Assembly: GCA_031308135.1 (NCBI GenBank)
Contig: JAHLJT010003656.1
Span: 52,305,665 to 52,369,664, forward strand
Direction of reading: 5' to 3'
Length of the DNA stretch: 64,000 nucleotides
Source of the DNA: Acheta domesticus
Lineage: Eukaryota; Arthropoda; Insecta; Orthoptera; Gryllidae
Part shown: positions 11,284-21,849 of the stretch, one piece after another
Layout: the number at the start of each line of letters is the position of its first letter
Position numbering within the stretch: position 1 is the first letter of the stretch
Made by a program: the position numbers and the translations under genes
Notes under the pieces: generated by a model
Database searches by the model: none
Seen by the model: the letters and a program-made list of their open reading frames with translations, nothing else
Told to the model about the DNA's origin: nothing

Positions 11284-12964
11284 TAGGGCCCGGATAATTA
11301 TGTACTAAAAATTGGGAAAATATGTACATATATATGTATTATAATATATTGAAATATGTACTCAAAAGTATGAAATAAGTAACATTAAGTATCATTAAAA
11401 CAATTATTTTTTATTAAAATACCTTTATCTTAATATATATTGTTCTGTGTACTTAATATAAAGACCAGAATTAAACATTATACTTCTCATAATCCTATTA
11501 TTTTCAACGATCTCCGTATCAATAAGAAATATATATCGTCTCCGATATTATTTCAATAGTATACCTTCCCTTTGCGACTCTAACACGCAACCAATCTTTA
11601 TAAATGGTCTCTAAAGAAAGAGAATTTCAAGGAGACGTGACGAATTGCATTTTGACTCAAAAATATGAAGGATTTTTTTTCTGGATCCAGTGTGACGGAA
11701 TTGTCCCCTCATAGCACTGCACTAATAGCACAAATTGTTTCGAATGGGTTTTTTCTCCAGAACGGAAGACCTCTTTTTCTTCACTATTTTGATCTCTGTT
11801 TCTTCCCTTATTGATCCTCGAATGATAAATGAACAGTTTTTAAAGAAGCGACTGCTGATTGGGTAACTTCAAAGCTATTAGAGAGTTTCAGAAAAGATGT
11901 TTACAATAATGAAATTGTATTGTTTACTGAAAAATGGGGCAATATAGTTCAGCTTTTGAGTATCAAACAATTGCTTCGATATGCCTGTAGATGCTGCAGC
12001 TTCAGAATCAAATTGATGTATAACTTGTATAACAAAATCAAAATTTTGAGTATTGTAGCTCATAGCGTCGATCCAGGTGCCCCATCTCGTTAGTCCTTTT
12101 TTGTATTGGAAATCAATGCGTCAACTTTATCAAACCGTCCTAATCAGTTCTGCAAACACAACGCCTGCACAAGACAGGTTAGAAGTAGTAATTTTGGAAC
12201 AATATCTGCAGAGTTTCTGCTGCCTTGCACATGTACAGCGCTGCACTAGTATTGGAAGGATGACATGTTTAACTTCATTAGGCCACAACAATCCCAATGT
12301 ATCGTTAAACAGTTTTGTAATAGTTTGATGATTGCATCTGAGTGACACTTCACAAGGTAACAAAATAAGACTTACACTTTTAAAACGTTCATTAAATCTA
12401 TTACCATCTTGCCAATATGATTGCCTTGCACATCAGTTCCACGACGAGATTTTACTTCAGATTAACGGTCCAAAGAGAAAATTTATGAACAAGGTAGAGG
12501 TACGCATGTAAAAATCAGGGAAAGAAAAATGTCAATGGCTCTTTTTGAGCTGGTGCGTATAGTTTCTGGTGAAGGGTATCAAGGTCAAAGGAGACCTCTA
12601 AAATATGCGAAGTGGGTGCGCGATATCGCCTGCTAAAGATATAGTTTTCACAAATCAAACTTCCTTTCTGTTCTCTGCGATGCTCGCGCTGAAAACTAAC
12701 AGAACAGAAGTTATGGACTGCATCGTCGCCTTCCCCTTTACTTCCTATACCGTTATCATTTATGAATACACTCATTTCAGCGTGTAATAATAGCTTCATT
12801 TTAGAAAGGAGGCTACAGAAAAAAATGTTTGACAATGCTGAATTGTTTGTTTGGATGATTCCTTATCAAAACCAGATATAAAAAATAAAGAATTGTTTTT
12901 TTAAATGTAGGATAATGGAAAAATTTAGTAAAATGTAAAAATATGTTCATTTGTGTAAAATATG

Positions 12965-13018
<54 letters not shown>

Positions 13019-13162
13019 TCGGGCAAAATATGTAAATATATGTACTAAAAACTCAACGTTTTTGGCCACTAACCGATGTAAAACGTGAACATATTGTTGA
13101 TTCGACTTGACAGAATTATCTTAGGAAACATAATATGTAATTACATAATTATCCGGGCCCTA
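11284..13162 (-). mobile_element. hAT element 'H1', copy 1, with 8-bp TSD and decayed transposase
   Basis: Terminal inverted repeats start TAGGGCCCGGATAATTATGT at both ends. The flanks are GTGATGAG (11276-11283) and GTGATGTG (13163-13170), a 7/8 match to an 8-bp target-site duplication, as expected for hAT. The inside aligns in reverse with 30792-32663 over its full length. On the minus strand, pieces such as L-L-W-P-N and R-W-G-T-W-I-D-A-M-S-Y-N followed by N-F-D-F-V-I-Q-V-I-H-Q-F-D resemble the CGGBP1-like hAT transposases of arthropods. Stops and frameshifts interrupt them, so the copy is probably dead. It lies in the intron between the TM2 and TM3 exons of CCAPR. Confidence 0.8.
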
Positions 13163-13170
13163 GTGATGTG

Positions 13171-13740
13171 AGTGGGAAGTGAATGTACTGTATGAGTGTG
13201 CTAGAGAGAGAGATATTTATTACTTCCGCAGATAGGTATTTGCAACCTAGTGGCAGAACACTAAAATGTACATATTATAACTAGGAATTAAATACAATGT
13301 AACTTAAAATTATTTTAAAACAATAATAATACTAACAATAATATGATAATGATAAACAATAAAGGTATTAACAGCAATAGGCGCATTTATTCTACATTTC
13401 ATGGCGGTCCTATACAGATATTTTACACCAATAAATACACGACTTTTAATACACTGAAGTCCACTACACTTCATTACATTTGCACTTCACTTCTCTTTCC
13501 ACTTCTGTACTGAACTACACTTCACAACACGTCATCACACTTCAATACGAATACTACTTAAAATATAATTATATATTTAATAAATCTATGCACTTAATAA
13601 TTATTACAATACTAATGATGGTCATAATTAATGATAATAAAATAACTATTTTAATAAAGCTGCACATGCTGTGCTAGTGTTGAGCGAGTGTGCTGTGTCT
13701 GAGAGAGTACGCTGAACGGGTGTGCTGTGCCGGCGCGTAT
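13171..13740 (+). repeat. AT-rich repeat region with GAGTGTGCTG-type short repeats
   Basis: GAGTGTGCT-like words recur here and just left of the H1 element (11210-11275), suggesting that H1 inserted into an older repeat. A run of CACTTCA-like words lies at 13460-13550. No coding evidence. Confidence 0.35.
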
Positions 13741-14056
13741 CCCGAGCGCTAGAGTCCCTAGAAACAGAGAGTAGCGCATTCCATTGTTCTACCGATCCCG
13801 CCATTTTATATCCAATTGTCAGGAGAATTGGAACTGTGTCGTATTCTGTGTATTGAGATCCATGAATATATCTCAAATTAATATTGATAATCTTAGAAAT
13901 CTTCCTTACGTTACCAATTGTTATAATTTCCCTTCAGTTCGTGATTGGTGCGTGACGGGGTTGTCGGGTGAGAGGGTATTAAATGGCGGCGGTTGCGCTA
14001 CTCTCTGTATCTAGGGACTCTTCCAAGCTCCCGCGCGGCGCGCCCTCTGTCCGCAG

Positions 14057-14150
14057 GCCGTCGTCACCTACTCGTCCACGTACGTGCTGGTGGCGCTCAG
14101 CATCGACCGCTACGACGCCATCACGCACCCCATGAACTTCTCCGGCAGCT
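14057..14150 (+). CDS. CCAPR: CCAP receptor exon: TM3, DRY motif, ICL2
   Basis: The acceptor CTGTCCGCAG ends at 14056 and the donor |GTGAGT starts at 14151. The exon is 94 nt, entering in phase 0 (matching the Q that ends exon 6576-6679) and leaving in phase 1. It encodes A-V-V-T-Y-S-S-T-Y-V-L-V-A-L for TM3, then S-I-D-R-Y-D-A-I-T-H-P-M with an intact D-R-Y G-protein-coupling motif, and N-F-S-G-S in intracellular loop 2. The Y-S-S-T-Y and D-R-Y-D-A-I-T-H-P-M-N-F segments are hallmark CCAPR sequence. No stop or frameshift is present. Confidence 0.95.
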
Positions 14151-14214
14151 GTGAGTACCTCCGCCATTCTACCTCTCAGTCTAGGTACAAAATAATGCTT
14201 TCCAGCCAACACAT

Positions 14215-14568
14215 TCATGGATGCGGTTGGCGTAACGGACTGCTGTACCCAAGTTCGCTGGTTCAAACCCGATCGAAGCCGTGGATTTTTAAGGGTGAAA
14301 AAATCCTTCGTACGCCTTCCTTCGGAGGGGAAGTAAAGCCGGCTGTCCCATGTTAGTAGATTTACTTGCATGTAAAAGATCGTCAAACCTAAATGAAGTC
14401 TCTGAAATTCAAATCTCCTGTTTCGTCGCCCGAGATAATACCTTCTTTCTCCGCTAGTTGGTGAAAGGATCGTAGCGAAATTTACGTGTCAGACGGAAGT
14501 GCAGGCCTCATGGGCTGAGTTTCGCCACGTAAAATAAGGCATCCATTCAATTCAATTCAATTCAAAAT
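14215..14568 (+). mobile_element. tRNA-derived SINE (family B)
   Basis: An A-box-like TTGGCGTAACGG is followed about 35 nt later by a B box (GGTTCAAACCC). The body is unrelated to SINE-A or SINE-C, and the 3' end is a (CAATT)n run with a short A tail at about 14547-14567. It sits only 65 nt downstream of the donor of the TM3 exon. The target-site duplication is not clear. Confidence 0.7.
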
Positions 14569-16079
14569 ATGGTGCTCACATTAGCGACGAACGGTCCAAA
14601 CTGATATACAGCTTGCTGAAGAACCGTAGTCATTTATACCATAATTTCACAATACATTCACTTAATTAAGAATCAGTTTAACCAAACCATTCCATTTTTC
14701 ATCAAACACATTAATTTCAAGTACTTTAACGTTGTTGAGAGTTTTAGAGTTTTTCGGTGTACAACTGACTCTCCCTCGAGAATTTAATTTGTAACTGAAA
14801 GGAGAGATTAAGATTTGAAGAGGTATGCGACTTTCAATACTTACCTTACCCCTACCTCTTTGACTTTTAAGTAGTTGTTTTGAATGTGTAAACATACACA
14901 GACAGTTTCTCATTGTAAAGTGACTCTGCAATGAAAATAAACAACGTAGGAATCAAAAGAATGAGAAAATGGATAATGTTTGATGGAATGTATTGGGGAT
15001 AACAGGACTATTCACGTGAAGAAACAACACGCAACTTCCGCAGGTTAAAGATATTGTGATTAAGGTTATCTTTTGTCAATAATGTCTTTGGTCCAGTGTA
15101 AACAAGCACCAACACTTCGTTTATTCAGTTGCGGAAAAAATTGGGAAAATTGTTCCTCCTCCCTTAATCTGAATAACACTTTATTCTGAACAGTTGAACT
15201 TTAACGCTCTAAAAAATGAGTTGAAACTTTCTACGTTCTCCAATTAATTAAGACATGGAACTTGCTATTCACAAGACACGAAATTTTTGAAAATGAGTGT
15301 GAATGTAAATGTTTGCTCATCATCTTTTAAGAAAAATCTTTTCAAATGCATTTCTACGAAGAAAGATGTGTGAAAATATATCCTTCTGTTGAGAGTCAAA
15401 ATACCAAAAGAATTCTATTACAAAGAGTCAATTAAAAACGGAGGGACCTACAGTGTGTAGCTCGTAACCCAGAAAATAAAAGTGGTTGCTAGCATGCATG
15501 AAGAAGTTAATTTACGAAGTATAAAGCTTCGCCTTTCCAAAATTAATTAAAGCCTGTTTTTAAAGTTTGCTAAAAGCGTACTGGCCAAATAAACCTCAGA
15601 CTGCTTCAGTTTTCATCACCTTAACTTTAAGGAACAAACGGAACGTTTTGCAAAGTATTAAGTATACAAAATGAACAAAAATTTTCATGGTATCTCGAGT
15701 TGCTTTTCTAAACAATTAAAAGTCTTGTGAACGTATTCTAGTAAAAGAAGAAAGAACAATATTGAAAGTATAAAACTTGTTCTCAGATCTATGACAAGTA
15801 AATGCATTATATGACTGAAGTATCTTCATTCTTCTAATAAGGGAAGACGGTTATTCTCTCCCAGTTTCGATAGCTATTTTAAAATATTAATTGGCTCAAC
15901 CTTTTCCAATTTGATGAAGCAGACATTTATCTTCAGAGACAACAACTGATCGTAAACAAATTCACTGGCATTCAGAGCTACTCTGTGCCCTGGGGCTCTG
16001 AAGATGACGCCTTCAAACACGATCTGCCATTGCTGCAAACGATGTAGCAGAGAGATCCTCATCAAGTCATCAAGTCTAT
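14569..16079. other. AT-rich intron, no supported feature
   Basis: Short open frames are scattered on both strands without domain signatures, splice-site pairs or GC-rich codon bias. I see no gene or recognisable repeat. Confidence 0.4.
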
Positions 16080-16087
16080 GGCGCAAG

Positions 16088-16343
16088 GAGCGGCGAATCC
16101 GGAGGGGGTTATGGGGGCAATGACCCCCCCAAGGCCTAGGGTTTTCGTTTATTACCTTTATTTATATGGCAGAATTGATGTAAATATTTATTTATATTAA
16201 AATTATGTAATTAAACAATAATATTGTATATTATATATAAACAAATGTTATATACAAAAATAATATACAATATAACAAATGTTCATTATTTAACAATAAT
16301 CTATGATGCCCCCCACCAAAATGATAGGCTGGATCCGCCCCCG
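16088..16343. mobile_element. Non-autonomous hAT-type MITE
   Basis: The left end GAGCGGCGAATCCGGAGG and the reverse complement of the right end (CGGGGGCGGATCCAGCC) share the GGCG(G/A)ATCC core of hAT termini. The flanks GGCGCAAG (16080-16087) and GTCGCAAG (16344-16351) match at 7 of 8 bases, as for a hAT target-site duplication. The 256-bp body is AT-rich and non-coding. A related fragment is at 3050-3211. Confidence 0.6.
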
Positions 16344-16351
16344 GTCGCAAG

Positions 16352-18020
16352 CGATGGTAATATCAATTACAATGCAACAGACAAATATAGTTGCCAAATA
16401 TAGTTTGTAATTAAAAATTAATAAAAGTATTCGAAAAAGCAAACAACAAATTTATGAAAGAGTAAAAGAAGTAATAACAGAAAAAAATGGAAATATATTT
16501 GTGAAATTTATGAAAAAATGACTTATAAATAAAACTAAGAGTTTTTTACCTTTCGCCCCTGTGAATCAGCTGATGCCTTGGGAAAATTAAATTTTACAGG
16601 AGAGCAGCGCTATCTAGTAATTATGTGAACTAATATTCTAGCTTGAATAAACAGACAACGCAATTTATTTCTCGTTCATTAATTATCTCAAACCACTGTT
16701 ATACCGTCTATAATTATACAAACTTATTCATGTTGTTAGGATTAACGATATTATAGAATGTACGTATCATACAATTTTTTTTAGCAAAAAGGCGAATTAA
16801 CCGCAGCAAAAGATATATTGGAGGTTGAGAACTAGGAAGTGAGGAAATTGTAAGGACTAAGATAACAATTGCGGAAGGGAGAGAATTGGTGTTGAACGGG
16901 GTCCTTACGAAAATGAGCTACGTTGTTTCGGTAGACGGAAAATGGTGTCAAGGTGAATGTTTCCAACCGTGACACAAAAAGAAAGAAAGAGAAGGCGTCA
17001 GAAAAATCTTAAATTACACAGATGTACAAAATGGAATTTGTTGTAATCATCAGAAATATAAGCATGCAAAGTACATCAAAATACCTGGGGTCTTTTGGAC
17101 ATAAAAATATTAGAAAACTTAAAAATGAATTTACTTGATAAGGGACGATGGTGGCAGGGTGAAGTATAATGAATAGAGACAACATAAAAGGGCTTCGAGT
17201 CACGATATTAAAACGTGATTCGGATAAATAAATAAAATATTAGAATTTATTTATGTTATTAATTGGTTCGATAGTAATGGCATTGTTTAAAAAGAAGAAC
17301 AGAAAAGACTCAGTCAAGTTGAAAATCACGAGAAGCTTAGCGGTAAGGGATCACAAAACGGTGTGATGAGGATATAAACAGATGAACTGAAAAGGTGAAA
17401 TAATGTTGTTTTTTTGGCTGGACAGAGAGAGACGGGATTTGACTTGCGTGCGAGTTGGTTCATGGAGAGAGCTCCGGGACTGGATACGCGAAGGGTCGCG
17501 TAACAAACTTCGACGTTAGATAAGTAGGTCGAATTGCAAATTAGTTGGCGATATTAAGTGTATGTTTTAGCAGCCAAACATGGAGGAGCAGAACAAATAG
17601 GAAGACTGGTGGTTCTGGATCTTCTCGACGTCCAAGATGGCTGTATCCGTCGAAAAGGAAAGTTACAAATAGGAGAACATTAAATTCAAATCGGAAATCG
17701 CTCGATCTCATTAAATGTACAAGACCAAGACTGTTTTCAAAATTAATTGGCGATCAAAGAATAGGCCATCAAAGAATAGTAAATAATGTCAGTCAAGTTT
17801 TCAGTTTAAAATAATTAAATTGCACGTGACGTTTATGTCACTACATTTATTGAAAAGATAATTGTCTTGTTATTTGAATGCATTGTTCGTAAGTTGTAAT
17901 AATCCCAAACCCACGTAAATGTATTCATGTATTTCTCCAGTCGTGATCTCGTATGAGCGGCATTTCCCCCACGAGTATAGAAAGTTAAAATTACCCTGAG
18001 ATTGGCAGTATTAGCATAAG
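16352..18020. other. AT-rich intron, no supported feature
   Basis: No recognisable gene, repeat or splice-competent exon is visible. Short frames, such as one at 17545-17814, show no family resemblance. Confidence 0.4.
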
Positions 18021-18026
18021 CGCCCG

Positions 18027-18096
18027 AATATATATATATATATTATATATATATATATTATATATATTATATATTCACTATATATATATATAGTGT
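18027..18096. repeat. (TA)n-rich, partly palindromic stretch
   Basis: Alternating TA runs are interrupted by ATATTATATAT and end in CACTATATATATATAGTG, a perfect short palindrome at about 18076-18094. Confidence 0.85.
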
Positions 18097-18949
18097 CCAG
18101 AAGCTCCCGTTACAAAAAATACCCCAAATTCTGTGTTGCACGTCATGAAAAATGGCAGGTCCAGTTTTCCCGAAAAAAAAATTCTCTTTGAGAAAATTGA
18201 GTTTAAAAATCACTTCCGGGCCGCGAAATTCAAACCGGCCGCTACGACACCAGACGGCGGCGTCTCCTTCTGCGCGGAGCATTTCCTTGTCTCTCCGCGT
18301 AAACGGTGAAACAGTCGAGTAATATTCTCTAAGGAAAGCATTGCGTGGCTTACACTAGAATACGTTAATAGTATAAAATGTTTGTAGGTTCTATTTAATA
18401 AATATTTTAAATGTACTTATTCAAAATTCAATTTTGTTCAAAATGATCGCCACGATACACGGCGGCGTAAACGTAAATAATGAACACATCCAACACCTAT
18501 GAAAAATATTGAATCTCCTGGAATGTTCGAATTGTTATTTTTAGCACATATTCATATGAACTAGTGCCTTGGGCTTAATACTGCCACGTGAAGATTATTC
18601 TAAATGTTGTGATCAACAAAAAAGGGTTTCGGAAATGAAATATTCGTTCATGAAAATACTGAGTTTATTGATTATCTCCGGGCACGGCACTCGAATTGAT
18701 GCCTCTGGCAGTCATTTTGTGGAGATGCAGGTCGAATAGTGCATTGAAGAATCTTTATATGAGGCATGTGGACAATTAACTAATCCCACAGGTGAATATT
18801 AACAGATAAAATGGCGTTGCCTTATGCGCCATGCGCCAATGAATAAAAAATAGAAAACTAGTATATTCCTGGCGTGAAAGGGTAAAAAACTGAAAAGACT
18901 GTGATGTTGCATTCCGTGGTGTACAAATATTTCAAAAGAACATCATACA

Positions 18950-20190
18950 GGATGAGTCACGTAACTTTAGCACTTCCTGTAACTTTTGAACGGTTGAAGA
19001 TATTGCAATGCAGTTTTCACGGAAGTGAATGAGGAAATGGGGTTAATTGAAATGTGTATAGATTTCTGTTCTATTTCTTATATTTTACGAGATATTTGAG
19101 GTAGCTTTGTTTTTTCAAATGGGACTATACATATTTTTTCGGTCTATCATGACAAGCGTAAAAAGACAAATCCAAAGATATAAATAGTCATATGTTAGAT
19201 AAGCATTTTGTTTAGTAATTTTGATTTTTTTTGCGACTTGTGTTTAACGGATATTTTCATTGTAACTGTCAGCCCCACAAGGTCACGCAGCGCTCCCCCA
19301 GCAAACGCGGGCTCGGGGAAGGAAAGGGATTTTAGTACTTGAGGATACGAAACGTGTTCCAAATATTCCCAACACTGTGGCATTTTTCCTGAACTCTGCT
19401 TTTCATCCTGCCCCATTTTCAAATATTTTGTGTTTCCTAGGAATTGAAAATATGGATTTGTCATAAGTACTGTGTATTGAAATAAGATTGTTTCTATTCC
19501 TAAGTTATTATTATATGCTTATTAACATTGAAATTGTTTGCTCAAAATATGCAATATTTTTGTACAGTCTTAATTATTTATTTTTATTGTGATTTGTTTC
19601 AAGATCCCATTAATACGTATCTTATGAAACCCCATTAAATGAAGTTGAAGTTATAAACAATTTTATTAAAATACATATGTCAAATCCTTATTTCTCCATC
19701 CTTCAATCAAAGAAAGACAAAAATCTGAAAATGCGGAAGGATGGAAAGCACAGTTCAGGAAAAAACTGTAATGGTTTTGTGAATATTTGGAATATGTTTC
19801 GTATCTTCAAATCTCCCTTCCCTTGCCCGGGCGCGCGTTGCTGGTGGAGCTCTGCGTGACCTTGTGTGGTGGGACTATTCAAAATGTCCGTTAAATCCCA
19901 CTGACAGAAAGTAAAAAAATACTCAAAAAAATGCTTATCTAAGATATGACAATATGTATATCATTGGATTCGTCTTTTTACGCTCGTCATGGTGGATTGA
20001 AAAAATATGTATAGTTCCATTAAAAAAAAAAACAAAGTTACCTCAAAAATCTCGTAAAATGCAAGTAATAAAATAGAAATTAATGCACATATCATTAGCC
20101 CCATTCCCTGATGCGATTCCGTGAAAACTGCATTGCAATAATCTCAACCGTTCAAAAGTTAAAGAAGGTGCTAAAGTTACGTGACTCAAC
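18950..20190. mobile_element. Foldback element with ~510-bp inverted arms
   Basis: The left arm (about 18950-19465) begins ACAGGATGAGTCACGTAACT. It is mirrored by the right arm (about 19676-20190), whose reverse complement begins ACAAGTTGAGTCACGTAACT. Matching internal phrases include CTTTAGCAC, the TTGAACGGTTGA/TCAACCGTTCAA pair, ATTGCAATGCAGTTTTCACG, and GTGACCTTGTG against CAAGGTCACGCAG. A roughly 210-bp unique centre separates the arms. No transposase is present. This arrangement is typical of foldback or Mutator-like DNA elements, but the family is unassigned. Confidence 0.7.
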
Positions 20191-20197
20191 TTGTGTG

Positions 20198-20198
<1 letters not shown>

Positions 20199-20243
<45 letters not shown>

Positions 20244-20263
20244 TATATATATGTATATATATA
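20199..20263. repeat. (TA)n / ACATATAT microsatellite
   Basis: A TA run with GTAC interruptions (TGTACATATATATATGTATA) directly abuts the right end of the foldback element. Confidence 0.9.
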
Positions 20264-20939
20264 TATTTGATAAATGATAGCCAATTGAGCTAGCCACCCA
20301 TCGATATCATTAAAATATTAGGTAGTAGCGAAAAGTTAAATATAAATATCAAATATTAGTTAAAAGAAATAGATTCGTTCGGGGTGTGGTTTATTTCACA
20401 TGTTTTTAAACATTTTTAACATTAAATATGACTTAGGGCCGAACATAACCGACACATGAAAGTGGAAGAAATGAGGAAAATGAGCAGAATGGAAACAAAT
20501 GAAAATGAAGAAATCCAAAGAACGAGGAAGAAGAAGGAGAAGGAAGAGGTACTAAGAGGGGGCACAAGCTATACATTATGGCTGGGAGTACAAAGCAAAG
20601 GACCATCATGGCATACGCCCTTCAGTAAAGCCATAAAATCTCTGTCAAGATAGTGGCTTAGGGTCAAGCATTAATAGGGCATTATTAACTATAAAATATT
20701 TACCAATTTCATATGCACAACGAAACTACTTAACTGGGTAACAATCGGTTACAACCTAACTTACGAACTAAAAAACTGCAAAATCTCATACCATACAATT
20801 CAGAATGCGGCAACGGAGGTACAGCAACAGCGGCAGCCAGTCAATGCCACTTAAATAGGTGACTTAAGTGGCGTTGGGCCAGCCGTATGCCCGGTTTCAG
20901 TATGACGGACACTATGAATTTGGCGCGGGAGAGCAAGGA

Positions 20940-21320
20940 CGTTTGCATTCTGTATATAGTTCACTCTGGTTATAGTGAACCGGTTATAGTGAACTTAAGT
21001 CACGGGTACCGATTCACTTCAATAACGAATAACCATAAGATTCGGTTATAGTGAACCTGAACCTCGGCTGTAGTGAACGTTGTAAATACGTGCTGGAAAT
21101 TAAAATCGTGAAAAAGCGATCAGTTTCATTAGCCGCTTGCACCATCCCGCTACTGAAAGCATCTCCGAGAGCCTTCGGAGAGTGGGGCGGTGTTCCAACA
21201 GTGCAAGAGGCGTTTGAAGGGTGTCAAGATTACATTAAAGGATCTAGAGATATTACTAATGAAAATGTACGAAGCAAACAATTGAACATATTTCACTTTT
21301 AAGGACAAACAAAGATACTG
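20940..21320 (+). repeat. Remnant with repeated GGTTATAGTGAACC words (pogo/Tigger-like end)
   Basis: Four or five copies of (C)GGTTATAGTGAAC(C) or close variants occur between 20957 and 21078. Such words form the termini of many pogo/Tigger-type elements in arthropods, where they read like 'cctcggttatagtgaac'. The following frame (21051-21302) has no clear transposase motif. Assignment is tentative. Confidence 0.4.
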
Positions 21321-21434
21321 AAATTTTCAGTTCGTGTTGTCATGTAATTTGCTGTATCTCTGTATTAATAAAATCAATAATTGTGGAGAAATTCCATTTA
21401 ATTTTGACATCATCGGATATAGTGAAGCAAACAT

Positions 21435-21675
21435 GTTATACTTCGTTTTTTCTTTCTTGGCGCAAGGGGGGGGGGTCATCAAAATGGAATATCTCACGGT
21501 ATTTCGCGTCGTTCCCCGTTGTGCCTCCAGGAGTCGCATGATTGCCAGCACTGCTCGATACAGTCGAGATCATGCGACTCCTAGCGGTACAACGGGGAAC
21601 GACGCGAAATACCGCGAGATATTCCATCTTATTGACATACCCCCATGCGTCAAGAAAGAAAAACCGAAGTATAGT
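21435..21675. mobile_element. Long palindrome (foldback MITE), ~107-bp arms
   Basis: The left arm (21435-21542) and right arm (21569-21675) are reverse complements with few mismatches. For example AGGAGTCGCATGAT at 21529-21542 faces ATCATGCGACTCCT at 21569. They share CGCGTCGTTCCCCGTTGT, GGTATTTCGCG, GGAATATCTC and TTTTTCTTTCTTG. The loop is about 26 nt. The right arm ends about 79 nt before the CCAPR TM4 exon. No coding capacity. Confidence 0.8.
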
Positions 21676-21753
21676 CCCCAAAAGTTGGCTATAACCGAAG
21701 TGGGCTGTGAGGGCCTATATGTATGGCGCGTGCGTGCGTGCGTGCGTGCGCAG

Positions 21754-21849
21754 GGCGGCGGGCGCGCGTGCTGGTGGCCGTGGCCTGGTTCCTCAGCGCC
21801 ATCTTCTCCATCCCCATCATCGTCTTCTACAGGAGCAGTCGGTGCAAGG
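21754..21849 (+). CDS. CCAPR: CCAP receptor exon: ICL2 end, TM4, start of ECL2
   Basis: The acceptor GCGTGCGCAG (in a TGCG microsatellite, 21728-21752) ends at 21753 and the donor AAGG|GTGAGT starts at 21850. The 96 nt take phase 1 from the preceding exon, giving Trp at the junction, and leave phase 1. Translation gives R-R-A-R-V-L-V-A-V-A-W-F-L-S-A-I-F-S-I-P (TM4, with the conserved Trp and Pro) and I-I-V-F-Y-R-S-S-R-C-K. The reading frame joins cleanly to both neighbours. The acceptor is unusual in having a G/T-rich microsatellite instead of a pyrimidine tract. Confidence 0.93.

Noticed and set aside
12961..13010. TA-rich run in the hAT copy as a regulatory site
   Set aside because: It is a simple TA expansion inside the transposon, with no equivalent in the other copy.
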